A stretch of DNA of 64,000 nucleotides from Macrolepiota albuminosa. Its lineage: Eukaryota > Basidiomycota > Agaricomycetes > Agaricales > Agaricaceae. Of the stretch, positions 54,129 to 64,000 are shown one piece after another (within the stretch, counting starts at the first letter, position 1; the number at the start of each line of letters is the position of its first letter). Made by a program: the position numbers and the translations under genes. The notes under the pieces are model-generated. The model did not search any database, was not told the DNA's origin, and saw only the letters and a list, made by a program, of their open reading frames with translations. The stretch is from contig JAMWFC010000052.1 of NCBI GenBank assembly GCA_027475525.1, positions 558,001 to 622,000 on the forward strand, written 5' to 3'.

Positions 54129-57100
54129 TTAGAACAGATTATAAGCCCTGGTAAGAGGCAGCTTTTCGGCTGCTTGGATATCTTGTAGTATGCCGTCCGC
54201 CCTGACCTCATAGCTTTCCGGGTCTACTGTAATTTTCGGCATTGTATTGTTCCATTTCATATCCTTCTTTGTCACTGAGCGGCAGTCACGAACAGCCTCG
54301 AGGCGTTTGGATAGTTTGTATGAAGCAACCATGCCAGAGTCCAGAGAAGCTTGAGAGACGAATGACACCGAGTTCAAAGCTGCCGAAGCAGCCTTTGAAC
54401 CCCACATTGGCCTTGTGTAGATCGGCTGGACTGTAGGAATGGACGCATTCGGGTCTCCTATCTATTAAAAGATTGAAATTTGGATTTACAAAGGGTGAAT
54501 GAATCCTTACGGGCGCTGCAACGATGACACCACTCTTCAAGACCATCTCAGGCTTGGAGCCAAAATTCTCTGGCTTCCAGAGGACAAGGTCCGCAAGTGT
54601 TCCGACGGCAACATGGCCAATGATGTGACTCATGCCATGTGTTATCGCACTGATGGTCGATGGAGTCAGCGGGGCATCATACAATGGGAGACTCCGAGAA
54701 ATTTACGGATTGATAGTATACTTCGCGATATATCGCTTTACACGCGCGTTGTCTTTACCCTCCTCATCGCCCAAGGAAGATAAAGGACCGCGGAATTCCC
54801 TCATTTTACTGGCAGTCCGCCATGTACGGCTTACGACTTCTGCAACACGTCCCATAGCTTGAGAGTCGGAGCTGATCATCGAAATGGATCCGGTATCCTG
54901 TAGGACATCCTCTGCGGCGACGGTCTCTGCTCGGATACGAGACTCTGCAAAAGCGATGTCCTCTGGGATGTTGGGATCCAGATGATGGCAAACCATCAAC
55001 ATCTAGGAAAATGAATACTTAATATCATTACTTCAACAGAATGACTACGTACATCGAGATGTTCGTCGAGAGTGTTCTGAGCATATGGCCGAGTTGGATT
55101 TGTCGATGAAGGCAGCACGTTACTGAGACCACAGACAACAATGATATCAGGTGCATGACCACCCCCTTGATAGGCGGGTTAACCTTGAGATACAATGATA
55201 GAGTATGTATGCCGATGGCACTCACCGGCTCCCTCCGCGTGATATGTATGTATGGTTCTGCCTCCAAATGCAGCAATTGTGCCTGAAATCCATGACGGTT
55301 CTCAGCAGCAGACCTTGTGCATACCTCTTGACACCTACTTTCTACAAAGCCACTCTCGTTCAGGGTGTCAGTGTGGATATTTACCTTAAGAAAGTCAGGC
55401 CATAAACTATCATATCAATAGGCATGGAGCGCACTTGGACGTCATATTTATCGGCTACATCCAGTGCATTTTTGATCGTTGCAGGAGTGGAGCCCCAATC
55501 TTCATGAAGCTTGAGACCAATCGCACCAGCTTGAATTATCTCCTCGAGAGCTGCAGGACCGGCGTCATTCCCTTTTCCAGTGAAACCAAAGTTGACCGGC
55601 AATGCATCAGTTGCCGCAAGCATGTGTCTTAGATAGAAGGGACTTGGAGTGCAAGTAGTGGCGCATGTTCCCGCACTTGGTCCGGTGCCACCTCCAATCA
55701 TCGTTGTGGTACCAGCCGCCAGCGCTTCTTCAACCAGCTGTGGACAGATATAGTGTACATGTGCGTCGATTGCTCCCGCAGTAACAATTAGTTTCTCTCC
55801 GGCAATTACTTCGGTTGAAGAACCAATGACAAGGGACGGATGAACGTTAGCCATGATATCCGGGTTACCAGCCTTTCCAATGCCTGAAATTAGTCCATTC
55901 TTGACGCCGATATCAGCCTGAAGAGGTGGGTGTCAGACGCGTTGGCATCAGACTCTGAAATTTACCTTGTAAATGCCCGACCAATCGACGATTAGTGCAT
56001 TCGTTATCACAAGGTCAAGGGTCTCGGAAGAAAATCGATTTGTCGCTTGACCCATACCTTCGCGAACTGTTTTTCCTGAGAGGGCGTTAGTGATAAAAAC
56101 ACACGCAAAAGAATTTACGGTCACCTCCACCAAATTTGACCTCATCACCATAGGAAGTCTATCGACAAGAAGGCAGCAGTAAACAACAGAGATTCATCAT
56201 AACATTTCAATTTGTACCTCGTCGTGTTCCACCTCTATCCAGAGATGAGTATCACCTAGCCGAACGCGATCTCCAACAGTTGGCCCAAACATGGAAATGT
56301 ACGTCTCTCGACCAATTTCCGTATCATCGGATACTTCAAGGGCGCCAGGTTCTGGAACATGGGAAAAGCCTTTCTGGAGCAAATTATTCACAATTTCGTC
56401 AATCCGACCAAATTCTACGAGCCCAGATGCAAGATTATTGCCTCCAGTGATGATTTTTGCACCAGCAATCGAACACAAAGTCACTGTCTTTACATCTCCC
56501 GGTTCAAATCGCACTGCAGTCCCGGCAGGTATGTCAAGTCGTTTTCCGTATGCCAATCCTCGATCGAAAGATAGTGTAGCATTCGTTTCAATGAAGTGGT
56601 AGTGTGAGCCCACCTATGGCAGAACACTCAAAAACACAAAATACGTCAGAAAATGCATTCGCTTGCCTGAATAGGGCGATCACCGTTGTTTGTTACTCGA
56701 AGTTGGATCCGCTTTCGACCTTTGTTGATAATTACGCTTTCCTTCCTCGCGATAACGGCGCCTGGGGCATTCTCTTCAGCATATTCTTGGGGGTTGGTAG
56801 GAGGAAACAAGTCATTAGGTGGTATCGGGAGAAAAGAGCCATAAAGCGCAGCTTCGAGGTCGCCATCCTCAGTGCAGATAGGGTCATGAACGGTGACGAG
56901 AAACACGCTGGTCATGAGATAAGAAAGGATGTCGAAGCAGCACGATATGCTAAACACACCCATCAGGGAAGGTGCCTTCTACTTGGATGTCGTGGATCTG
57001 CGTCGGGACTCCTGGCAATACATGCCGCCTACCGAGCATGGTTTTGCCGTGCTGCATCAGCTCTGCAACCGAGTGCGCACCATCGCGAATTCTCTCCTGA

Positions 57101-57278
57101 AGCTGCGAAGCTATGAGAGCGATAGTTTCTGACCTATTCAAACGCAATCCCCGTGCAAGACGTTTCTGAGCAAGGTAACCGACCTAATTCGGATAGTACT
57201 TTAATCAGGCTGTATAACATGCTTCAGGCGCACCTGATGCAAGAGGACCTTATCTTGTTCACGAGGAAGAAGACGCAT
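54129..57278 (-). CDS. ure1: urease, fused single chain (13 exons, 838 aa)
   Basis: Exons (- strand): 57278-57234, 57183-56960, 56907-56667, 56613-56218, 56158-56125, 56075-55966, 55917-55435, 55384-55339, 55282-55226, 55165-55053, 55002-54707, 54649-54511, 54461-54129, total 2517 nt. The gamma part starts [15 protein letters not shown], the beta part is in the middle, and the alpha part is catalytic. Nickel ligands by alignment with plant urease numbering shifted by four: His403 and His405 (DAHVHY), the carbamylated Lys486 (GLKLHEDW), His in NIHTDTLNE, His in HAEGAGGGHAPD, and Asp in [11 protein letters not shown]; the flap is MVCHHLD. Length equals that of known fungal and plant ureases. 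It splits urea into ammonia and CO2 in the cytosol and needs the UreD/F/G helpers, which are not in this window. Introns are GT-AG except 56614-56666, which starts GC. Intact. Confidence 0.97.
56614..56666 (-). other. GC-AG intron in urease
   Basis: The donor reads CAG|gcaagc and the acceptor catag|GTG. Only this junction keeps the frame RPIQ-VGSHYHF, where the family is conserved. Confidence 0.85.
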
Positions 57279-58129
57279 TGCGGGGAATACTTGGCTTTGG
57301 AAGAAGGCTGACGATAGCACTGGCTATGTCAGAACTTTATTGAGCTGGCACGGGAACCTTTGGGATGCGCTGGAGAACATTCATGACTAGTTATAAGAAG
57401 TTGTTCTTCATGATAAGATAAGAGAGATATGGTTCGGAGTTGAACCCAGTCTTTGAATGGAATTCAATAGCTGACTCTACTAACGAGCAAAGCTCGACTC
57501 TGCTGTTGCTGCTGCTTTATGTACCCTATCAGTGCAATTAACCCGGTGCAGCGTTTCCAACCAGGGACATCACAAAAGAGGCCAATAACGGCATAGCTCG
57601 GTTTGTTGCCAGCTTTTTCAAATCTTATCACTTTTCTGACTGAACCACCATCTTTCTTGGACCCGCAGTGATTAAGGTTTACCCATACCATGACACCACG
57701 GGGTAATCAGGACTATCTAAGGCCTTTCATGTATAAGTGACTTCATGGCTAAGCTATCGCTCGCATAAAATCGAGAACTATAATCCAACATGGAATGAAG
57801 AAGGTATCTGGACACAGTATGTGTAGAAATGAGCTCAGGACGGGCTGTTGGAGTGCTTGCAGCTTGTTGAAATTAACGGTCATAGCGGAACAGATATTTC
57901 ATGCTTCATCGGGATACACTGATGGTCTTTCTACGCGACCCCTTTGGAAGGCAGTCAGGCTTATAAAGGACCGGTCTTGCATCCATTGCCTCAGCAGCTG
58001 GTCTCTCACTCTCGCTCGACAAACTCATCGGTGCTGGTCGCCTCATCCTCTGCGCATCTATTCGTTCTTCCTCGCCCTTGTAATTTCACGCCTCATAAAT
58101 AAATAGTCTTTCTACTTCAATCAGTCATC
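57279..58129. other. shared upstream region of urease (-) and secreted protein (+)
   Basis: 850 bp between two divergent genes, so probably a bidirectional promoter region. A TATAAA lies at 57962-57967, about 165 bases before the ATG at 58130, followed by CT-rich stretches typical of strong fungal promoters. A 75-codon frame at 57464-57691 has no family resemblance and is not called. Confidence 0.55.
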
Positions 58130-58929
58130 ATGCATGCTACCTCTGCTGTCGCTGTTGCCGTACTTGCCGCCGCCGGTGCCCTGGCTGTCCCTATGAGGTA
58201 AGAGTCTCAACTTCGGGGCATCTGGAACGTTAATAATGTCTTTGTTCAGTTCTGGTATATTTACTCGTGGAACGACATTCTCTCCTGCTACTCTCGCAGA
58301 TTCGTCTCTTGCAGCACCTGGAAATGCACCTGAACTTGTTCCATCAACTCCTGTAAACGAGAACACTGAAGACCGTGCCTTATCCCCCAAATGCCACAAT
58401 GTGCAAGCCTGGCGAAGCGCCTTCTGTCGAAAGGAAGAACCACAACAAGAGCAAGGGTTCCAACTACGATGGGGGCCATAAGCGCGAGGGCGCTCGCCAT
58501 CGTGGTGATCATGCGCTACCTGTTGCCCCCGCTCTCGGTGCTCGCTCAGATGCGCCTATCCCCATGACCCCTGTTTCAGGACTGGCTGGCAGTGCCCCTA
58601 CCCCTACCAATCACCCGAAGAACAAGCATGGCAGTAAAAGCCGTCAAAGGCGTACCAAGACCGGTGCAGACGGAACAGTCACTGTGTTCCACAAGGGTAG
58701 TTCTACACCCTGCTATGCCGCTCCCACTGGAGTTCCTGCTGGTGAAAAATTTGTCTCGATTCCCAAGGATAAGGCCCATCATAAAAAACATAAGAAAGCT
58801 AATAGTCCAGAAGCCGTTCTCTCTCAACCAGAGGGGACAGTCAACCAGACATCTGCTCCAGGTGGTAACAATAACCGAGCACTCGTAGAACGTACTGTTG
58901 ATCTTCTGGAGTACGTCGTCCTCGCTTAA
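58130..58929 (+). CDS. small secreted Lys/Pro-rich protein of unknown function (3 exons, 230 aa)
   Basis: Exons 58130-58197, 58250-58352 and 58408-58929 add up to 693 nt; introns of 52 and 55 bp are GT-AG. The N-terminus MHATSAVAVAVLAAAGALAVP is a clear signal peptide. The mature part is Ser/Pro/Gly-rich with repeated Lys/His/Asn clusters (KHGSKSRQRRTKTG, KDKAHHKKHKKA) and only one Cys, so it is not a small Cys-rich effector type. A dibasic pattern might allow processing. No domain is recognised. The second intron is inferred because it joins the two open frames; without it the protein would stop near 58481. Confidence 0.75.
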
Positions 58930-59504
58930 TTCAGATCTTCTATGTTCTGATGACATTGTTCCAGACGGTATTTCAATGAGCTTGATGAGCTCAATTAAAG
59001 ACTGAGACTCGTGATTTTTGGACCTAATGAGCTAATGACCCGGATGTGATAGCGTTGTAATCGATATCTTTGTTCAGTGATGGTGTGGTGTGATACATGG
59101 GCTTTCACTCGGTTGCATGAGAAATTCATATATTAAAGAAGAATTGTAGGATACAGCAGTCGCAACGAAGAAGCACAGAGAGGTACGGCAGTCCATTATT
59201 GTACATGCTAAAAGCCTGTAGGTTAGCCTGGTGTATACGACATCAACGCACGATACGCGCATCTCAAGAACATACAGCAGCAGCTATAAAATACTACATG
59301 AGTTCTGCGCTCAAGCGGAAAAGGGAAGTAAACGACAACCAGGGGTCCGTCCATGTTCAAACACAGCAATGAGAATGATACGAGAGCATTGAAAGGAAAC
59401 AGCAGAACTCCAATCAGTCATAAATCGCGGATGTCACAAGATAGTAAACAGATGATACGCAATGGAAAGGAAGCGCGCTGAGACGACCGCTTCTTGGTAA
59501 CGTC
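58930..59504. other. intergenic, convergent 3' ends
   Basis: 575 bp between the stop of the secreted-protein gene and the stop of the Myb/SANT gene. No gene seen; it should hold both 3' ends. Confidence 0.5.
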
Positions 59505-61464
59505 TCACTTCCCATTTTCTTTTCCAAGCCTAGAGGACCCCGTACTTCCGTTCGGCTGGTACATATATGGATGTGTCGCAACTGTCGCCGCTGCCTTCTG
59601 GGCATCCTGGCTTGGTCGAGCACGGTAATAACTGGTGCGTTGTTGATCTTGCGTCGCGATCGTTGCAGTCGAAATCACGGGTGACGGAGTGTTCACTGCC
59701 ACGGTTGGCATGGGCCAAGGCAAGGTCGAGGTGGGTTTAGGCCCCGGACGCTGCTGATTTGGCAGTGCGGGCGAGGCTGCGGGGGTCGATGCGGTTTGGC
59801 TGTGAGAGGGCGAGGTGGAGGTCGGATTGGATGCAACAGCAGGTTGGAGAGGAATGGTGGTGGTTGGGGAGGTGTTTGTGACTGTAGGTGTATGTGGGAC
59901 TGAGGGACTCGCTGCGTCGCTGGTGCCTTCGTCGCGCCGTCGCTTGACTCCCCTTGAAGAACTTTCTTTTAAGCCCAACGAAGTTGCTTTGATGAGAATC
60001 TGATGCCTGTGACACAACATTTTTAGTTTTATTTTGTAATGTAATGAGAAAAGAAAATAAACCTTGTCCGACTGTTACCCCACTGTCCGACAACGCGATC
60101 CCAATCAATATCTCCGGTTTGCGTCCCTGACCTGCTTTCTTCTGCCAGCTTTTTCAACCTCTCTGTTTCTTCATCAGACCATGCGCCTTGATTTCCTCCA
60201 GCCCCGGTGCCAGATGTAATGACATTGGCCGAGCTAACAGTTATTCCGGTGCTTGTCGATGCCTCGGGTTGTGGTTGAGGCGTCTGTACCGGCTGCGTCT
60301 GAGTAACTGTTGGTTGGGGTTGTACAGGCGTTGATACCTGAGGTTGTGGTTGTGGATAATAAGTCCCGGGTGTAACGTACGGATACTGATAATATGGGGT
60401 CGTCGGGTATTGCCCTGGGGGTGCATACACGGAGTATTGCGGATAAGTGGGTTGCGCGGTGGGTAGGGGCACGACAAATGATGCTGGATTGGATATAACG
60501 GCGGAGGAAGTAGCTGTTGTACTGGTAGATGCCGCTGGACGCGCTGGTGTCGAGGTGGCCGCGACAGCTTGCGTCTGCACTGGCTGATAGAGTGTTGGAG
60601 CAGCAGTATAAATGGGTGGGGGTGGCGAGGCGACTAGTTGTGCCGGATTGTTGAGCTTTGTGTCATGAATCAGAAGCATTGTAGATAGTAGGCTCAAGTC
60701 AAACCCTACCAATGTGTCACAGATACGTTTTGCTTCATTGAGCATGACCAATGGGTCAACCTTACTTCCAGGGCCCATTTGATAACATTGTGCTATTACC
60801 AAGGGTTGGGTTGCTTTCTATAATGCCTTGTAAGAAATGATATTTGTTCTCAGGTCATCGAGCGACATACTACAAGCTCTTCCGCAGCTGTGTAGAATTC
60901 AGAACATAAATTCAAGACGCGCCACTGAAACTCGTAGTATTGTTGATTATGCGCATTCACATCAGGATGTTGAGGTGGAGTTACGACAGCAGGCGTGGTA
61001 TAAAAAGCAGCTTCTTGCTTCGATGCCGTCTGACTGGTACGGGGTTTCCTGTTTTTAGAACCACGCGGACGACCTGGTCGACGCTTTGCTGCCTGAGAAT
61101 CTTCCCGTTGGCCTTGTTGTGCCGCATGTGTGTCGGCCGTGCTTATGACCGGTCCAACAACGAATCAGTGCAAAGTGTCTTCACCGGACGCCTCATTTGG
61201 AGTAAAATGATGTACACACCCAGTTATCTTTGGTTGTGGAGAAGATGGATTGCTTTGGGTACCTGACTCATGGCGGTTCAATTGTTCCTCGATGAGACCT
61301 TCGTCGTCGGCATCTTCTTCTTCTTCTTCTTCCTCTTCACGATGAGTGTTGTGTGTGTTCGTGGTTGTTGTTCTTGAGTTGAAAATGCCAGTATATGTGC
61401 GTTGATGGCCTTGTGGGGGATCCAACGCATGAGAAAGAGGCTGGTAATGCTGAGGGTTGTCCAT
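59505..61464 (-). CDS. Myb/SANT and AT-hook nuclear protein (4 exons, ~590 aa)
   Basis: Exons (- strand): 61464-61220, 61141-60871, 60817-60063 and 60006-59505, total 1773 nt. The first junction (61219/61142, 78-bp intron) is chosen for phase and is the least certain. The N-terminus is acidic with a Glu run (EEEEEEEEDADDE). At ~residues 100-113 KRRPGRPRGSKNRK is an AT-hook, which binds the minor groove of AT-rich DNA. A conserved helical segment follows (NAHNQQYYEFQWRVLN to FDLSLLSTMLL). The middle is a long Pro/Gln/Thr-rich, probably activating, region. At ~384-436 WSDEETERLKKLAEE through WDRVVGQWGNSRTRHQIL is a Myb/SANT-like domain. The C-terminus is disordered. Likely a transcription or chromatin factor in the nucleus; targets unknown. 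Confidence 0.82.
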
Positions 61465-62000
61465 GACACGAGAACAGACGCAACAAAAAAATACGGGGAT
61501 CTAAATGAAGAAGACTCAGTTTTTTCATGTATTGGAGGTTACACGGTTATGTTTTCCGAACCAGTTAAGTTGGGAATTGAAATAATGTAACCCTGATAAG
61601 GCTTTATTGGGTGACGGAATATAATATGCTGGAAACACACACTGTGACCTGTTCAAACTTGAAAACGACAGCTATGCAGCTGCAATCACCTAGAAATGTC
61701 TTTGATTTTTTGGCAATGCAACCGGGGGGTGCGCGATAGAATACAAGTAGCGAAAGGCGATGATCCCGCTCGTTGGTGGATACGATGGGTCAGCTGTGTG
61801 GGAAATTCTGAAAACAAAACACAGGTGGTTGTGGTCACACGTTTCCAGCATATTTGTCACACCTCACCTACATACAAATCGCACTCTTCCTGCAAAGGAC
61901 AAAAAATATTTTAACCACTGTGCTGGAACTAACAATGTAAACAATAGCAGTTAAAATAGCAAGTCTGAATAGGTAATGTAGACGAAAACAGATGTCTTAG
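61465..62000. other. upstream region of the Myb/SANT gene
   Basis: No gene. Contains the promoter of the gene at 61464. Short frames have no domain. Confidence 0.5.
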
Positions 62001-62165
62001 TCCTCAGTCACACAAGTATATGCGTAGTACGACTGATATTACCTGTAGACGAATACAGATGTCTTAGTCTACAGATATAATGAGTACGAGTAATTGTGAT
62101 AAGATAAGTAAGGTCTGCTCACCCTCAGTCACACAAGTATATGCGTAGTACGACTGAGGGTGGCT
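62001..62165. repeat. short dispersed repeat with two copies and a hairpin
   Basis: A ~33-base unit (CAGTCACACAAG then TATATGCGTAGTACGACTGA) occurs at about 62005 and again at about 62127. The second copy is bounded by CACCCTCAGTC / GACTGAGGGTG, an 11-bp inverted pair. A second unit (GTAGACGAA-ACAGATGTCTT) also occurs twice (61978 and 62044). This looks like a small foldback or MITE-like remnant. Confidence 0.65.
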
Positions 62166-64000
62166 TTCTGTGGGTATTGTAAAATAAGTAGTAAAATATT
62201 TTAAGGTTTTTCCAAAGACTAGCAAATACCGATCGCTCTGGTCTCCAGGACCGGCGCGTGCAATAACGATCGAGAAGTATCTATAAAAGGAAAAGCGTCA
62301 CTTTATATCCAAGATATGACGTACGGTCGCAGAAGTCCCTTATCCTCAACAGGTAACTGTGAGCCATAAGAAGCAACATAATTTTTACATTGTCAATAAA
62401 GAGATATGAAGCTATAAATAGGTTCCAGCAGACTGATGACTCAAAAGCTCCCTTTGAGAATTCTACTCACTTGGAAAAACTTGGAAAAGGGTTGAGAAGG
62501 CAGCGAAGTGGTGGACAGTGTCAGCAAAGAATTTTGAGGCATTTTGAGAGAGTTCAATCAGGGTTTGGATCAAACAATAGAGTGGAACAGAGCAAGAAGA
62601 AAGAGAAAAAATATATATTGAGGAGACTAAGATAGAAAAATGTAGTCAATATCAAGACTGCCAACTGACTATAGAAGCTGAGTCTTATATAGGCAGAACA
62701 GGCTAAAGGCTTTTTAAAATAAGTGGAGAAAACAGAGGATGTTGAAACTATGTTTCTAAAATGTCAAAAAAGAGAGTAGATTGTCTTCCTAGTGTCAAGA
62801 CCAGTTGAATCATGCAAAGAGTTCCAGATGAATTTATAGAGGCAAAGTGGAAATTTTGTTGGTAATATGGCTTGCATGGCTGATATTAGAAATTTCCAGA
62901 TTCTTTATTTTGCTAGCTTCCAGTATTATATCCTCCTTTTTTTTTAATTTGTGACTCTGGCACTCCCAACAGATAGAACTAGCTGTAATATAATAAGCAG
63001 GTATAATAATCAGCAGAAGAAGCAGAACATGTCTTGTAATCTGGCAGTGGTGGACTGAATGCATGGCTAATACTGTTTCTTGAGTCAGAGTTTTTCTGCC
63101 TTGTTTGTGCAATTGTTTGTTTAGGCAATTTTTGAGTTTTGTAAGGTTTTGTTGTCCTGTACAGTTGTTTCCCATGCTTCTGAGGCCCCAGTAGTGTCAG
63201 TCCTGGCATAAAAAATTCCTAGACTTGTTTTTTTTGAATCTCCCTCTGCCAGGTGAGTAGTTATTATGATATTGTTAGTATATACTTTGAATCTCCCTCT
63301 GCTAGCTGTGTGACTGAGCTATAGCCTCCAGAGGCACCTTTACAAGCTCAATTTCATCTGACATGGCCTTGTACACCCACAATTCAAGCATCTCATTGAC
63401 TTCTGAATGCTCTGTCAATTTTTCTCACTTCACATTCCCAGGCTGTCTCCTTGCCAATGCCTTGGCATATTGCTTCCAATTACTTATCTTCATTTTTAAG
63501 CCAGTCTGAAATCAGTAGTTGTTTCAAGCAAAGATTAGGATATGTTTTGTTTCAATATGCTGCAGTTTTACTTTGATTCAACTGGTTTGAGTGATGCCAA
63601 TTCAGAATCTTGATTTTTTTTCTCTTCATGTGGTTTGACATTCTGATTCTCAGGTTTTGTCAATGCTTGGTGAGAAACTTCAAAAGATTATTCAAATAAC
63701 AACACTCTTACAGCACTTCTTTTTCATACTAACAGCTGTTATTGACCCTCCTCTGAGCTCTGTAAGCTGCTTTACTACATTTTTCTGATTGAAATTTAAT
63801 CAAGCAAGTTCATGTTCATAGTCCAAAGCCTTATCTAGAAGCTCTACAACCTCTTCTTTAACAACCAGATTAGCATTATTGTCCAGCTATGACACATCAG
63901 TACTCAAAATCTTTTCCTTCCTTAAAAGCTGTGAAAAAATCTCTTGTTTACAAGTTTCTATCTGTCATTTGAGTCGAGAGATGCCTGCTTTGAGAATTTT
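62166..64000. other. AT-rich region without supported genes
   Basis: Only short frames with low-complexity translations. It resembles 1-3 kb in composition and probably is degraded repeat DNA. Confidence 0.5.

Noticed and set aside
54129..57278. Urease as a pseudogene because its ORFs are scattered over three frames
   Set aside because: Introns explain all frame changes; the spliced length is 2517 nt, the frame closes and all nickel ligands are present.
57464..57691. 75-codon - strand frame upstream of urease
   Set aside because: No domain, no exon context; it lies in a promoter region.

Overview
The window is a piece of a filamentous fungal nuclear genome, most likely an Agaricomycete (Basidiomycota). 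The reasons are the many ~50-bp GT-AG introns, a fused single-chain urease, a type-B carboxylesterase/lipase, DIRS-type tyrosine-recombinase retroelements with the gag typical of mushrooms, and Ty3-like elements of basidiomycete type. It is a draft scaffold: there is one 100-N gap (3780-3879), and at least twelve tandem duplications have a period of exactly 77 bp, which look like unmerged k-mer overlaps rather than biology.

Layout. 1-5.3 kb is degraded, gene-poor sequence with the N gap and a decayed tyrosine-recombinase fragment (4.4-4.8 kb). From about 5.3 to 48.6 kb lies one nested stack of retroelements. The outermost is a DIRS-like element on the + strand (gag start at 5.5-6.4 kb; the rest of gag, RT, RNase H and tyrosine recombinase at 44-48.6 kb). 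A solo LTR of family A (6582-7070 plus 43361-43777) sits in it. Inside that LTR sits Ty3-like element B on the - strand (LTRs 7071-8113 and 42318-43360). B in turn holds two younger - strand insertions: full-length Ty3-like element A (11814-23275) and chromovirus element C (25064-36471, 5-bp target duplication ATGTT). A further reversed solo LTR (44516-45449) splits the DIRS reverse transcriptase.

Elements A and B are unusual. Between the pol stop and the polypurine tract each carries a spliced gene on the opposite strand, encoding a protein with a variant Zn2Cys6-like cysteine cluster; exon boundaries agree between A and B. B carries two more small antisense genes. Because these genes are antisense to the genomic RNA, their introns can survive retrotransposition. 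Element C carries two in-frame UGA codons, both followed by CUA (the classic readthrough context), before the main gag part and before pol. It also has an additional large sense ORF downstream of pol.

49.1-61.5 kb is ordinary host DNA with five genes: a secreted type-B carboxylesterase (-), an unknown basic/acidic protein (+), urease (-), a small secreted Lys/Pro-rich protein (+) and a Myb/SANT plus AT-hook nuclear protein (-). I reconstructed exons for all five; every spliced frame closes with a length divisible by three. Urease and the esterase each use one GC-AG intron. 61.5-64 kb is AT-rich, repeat-bearing sequence with no supported gene.
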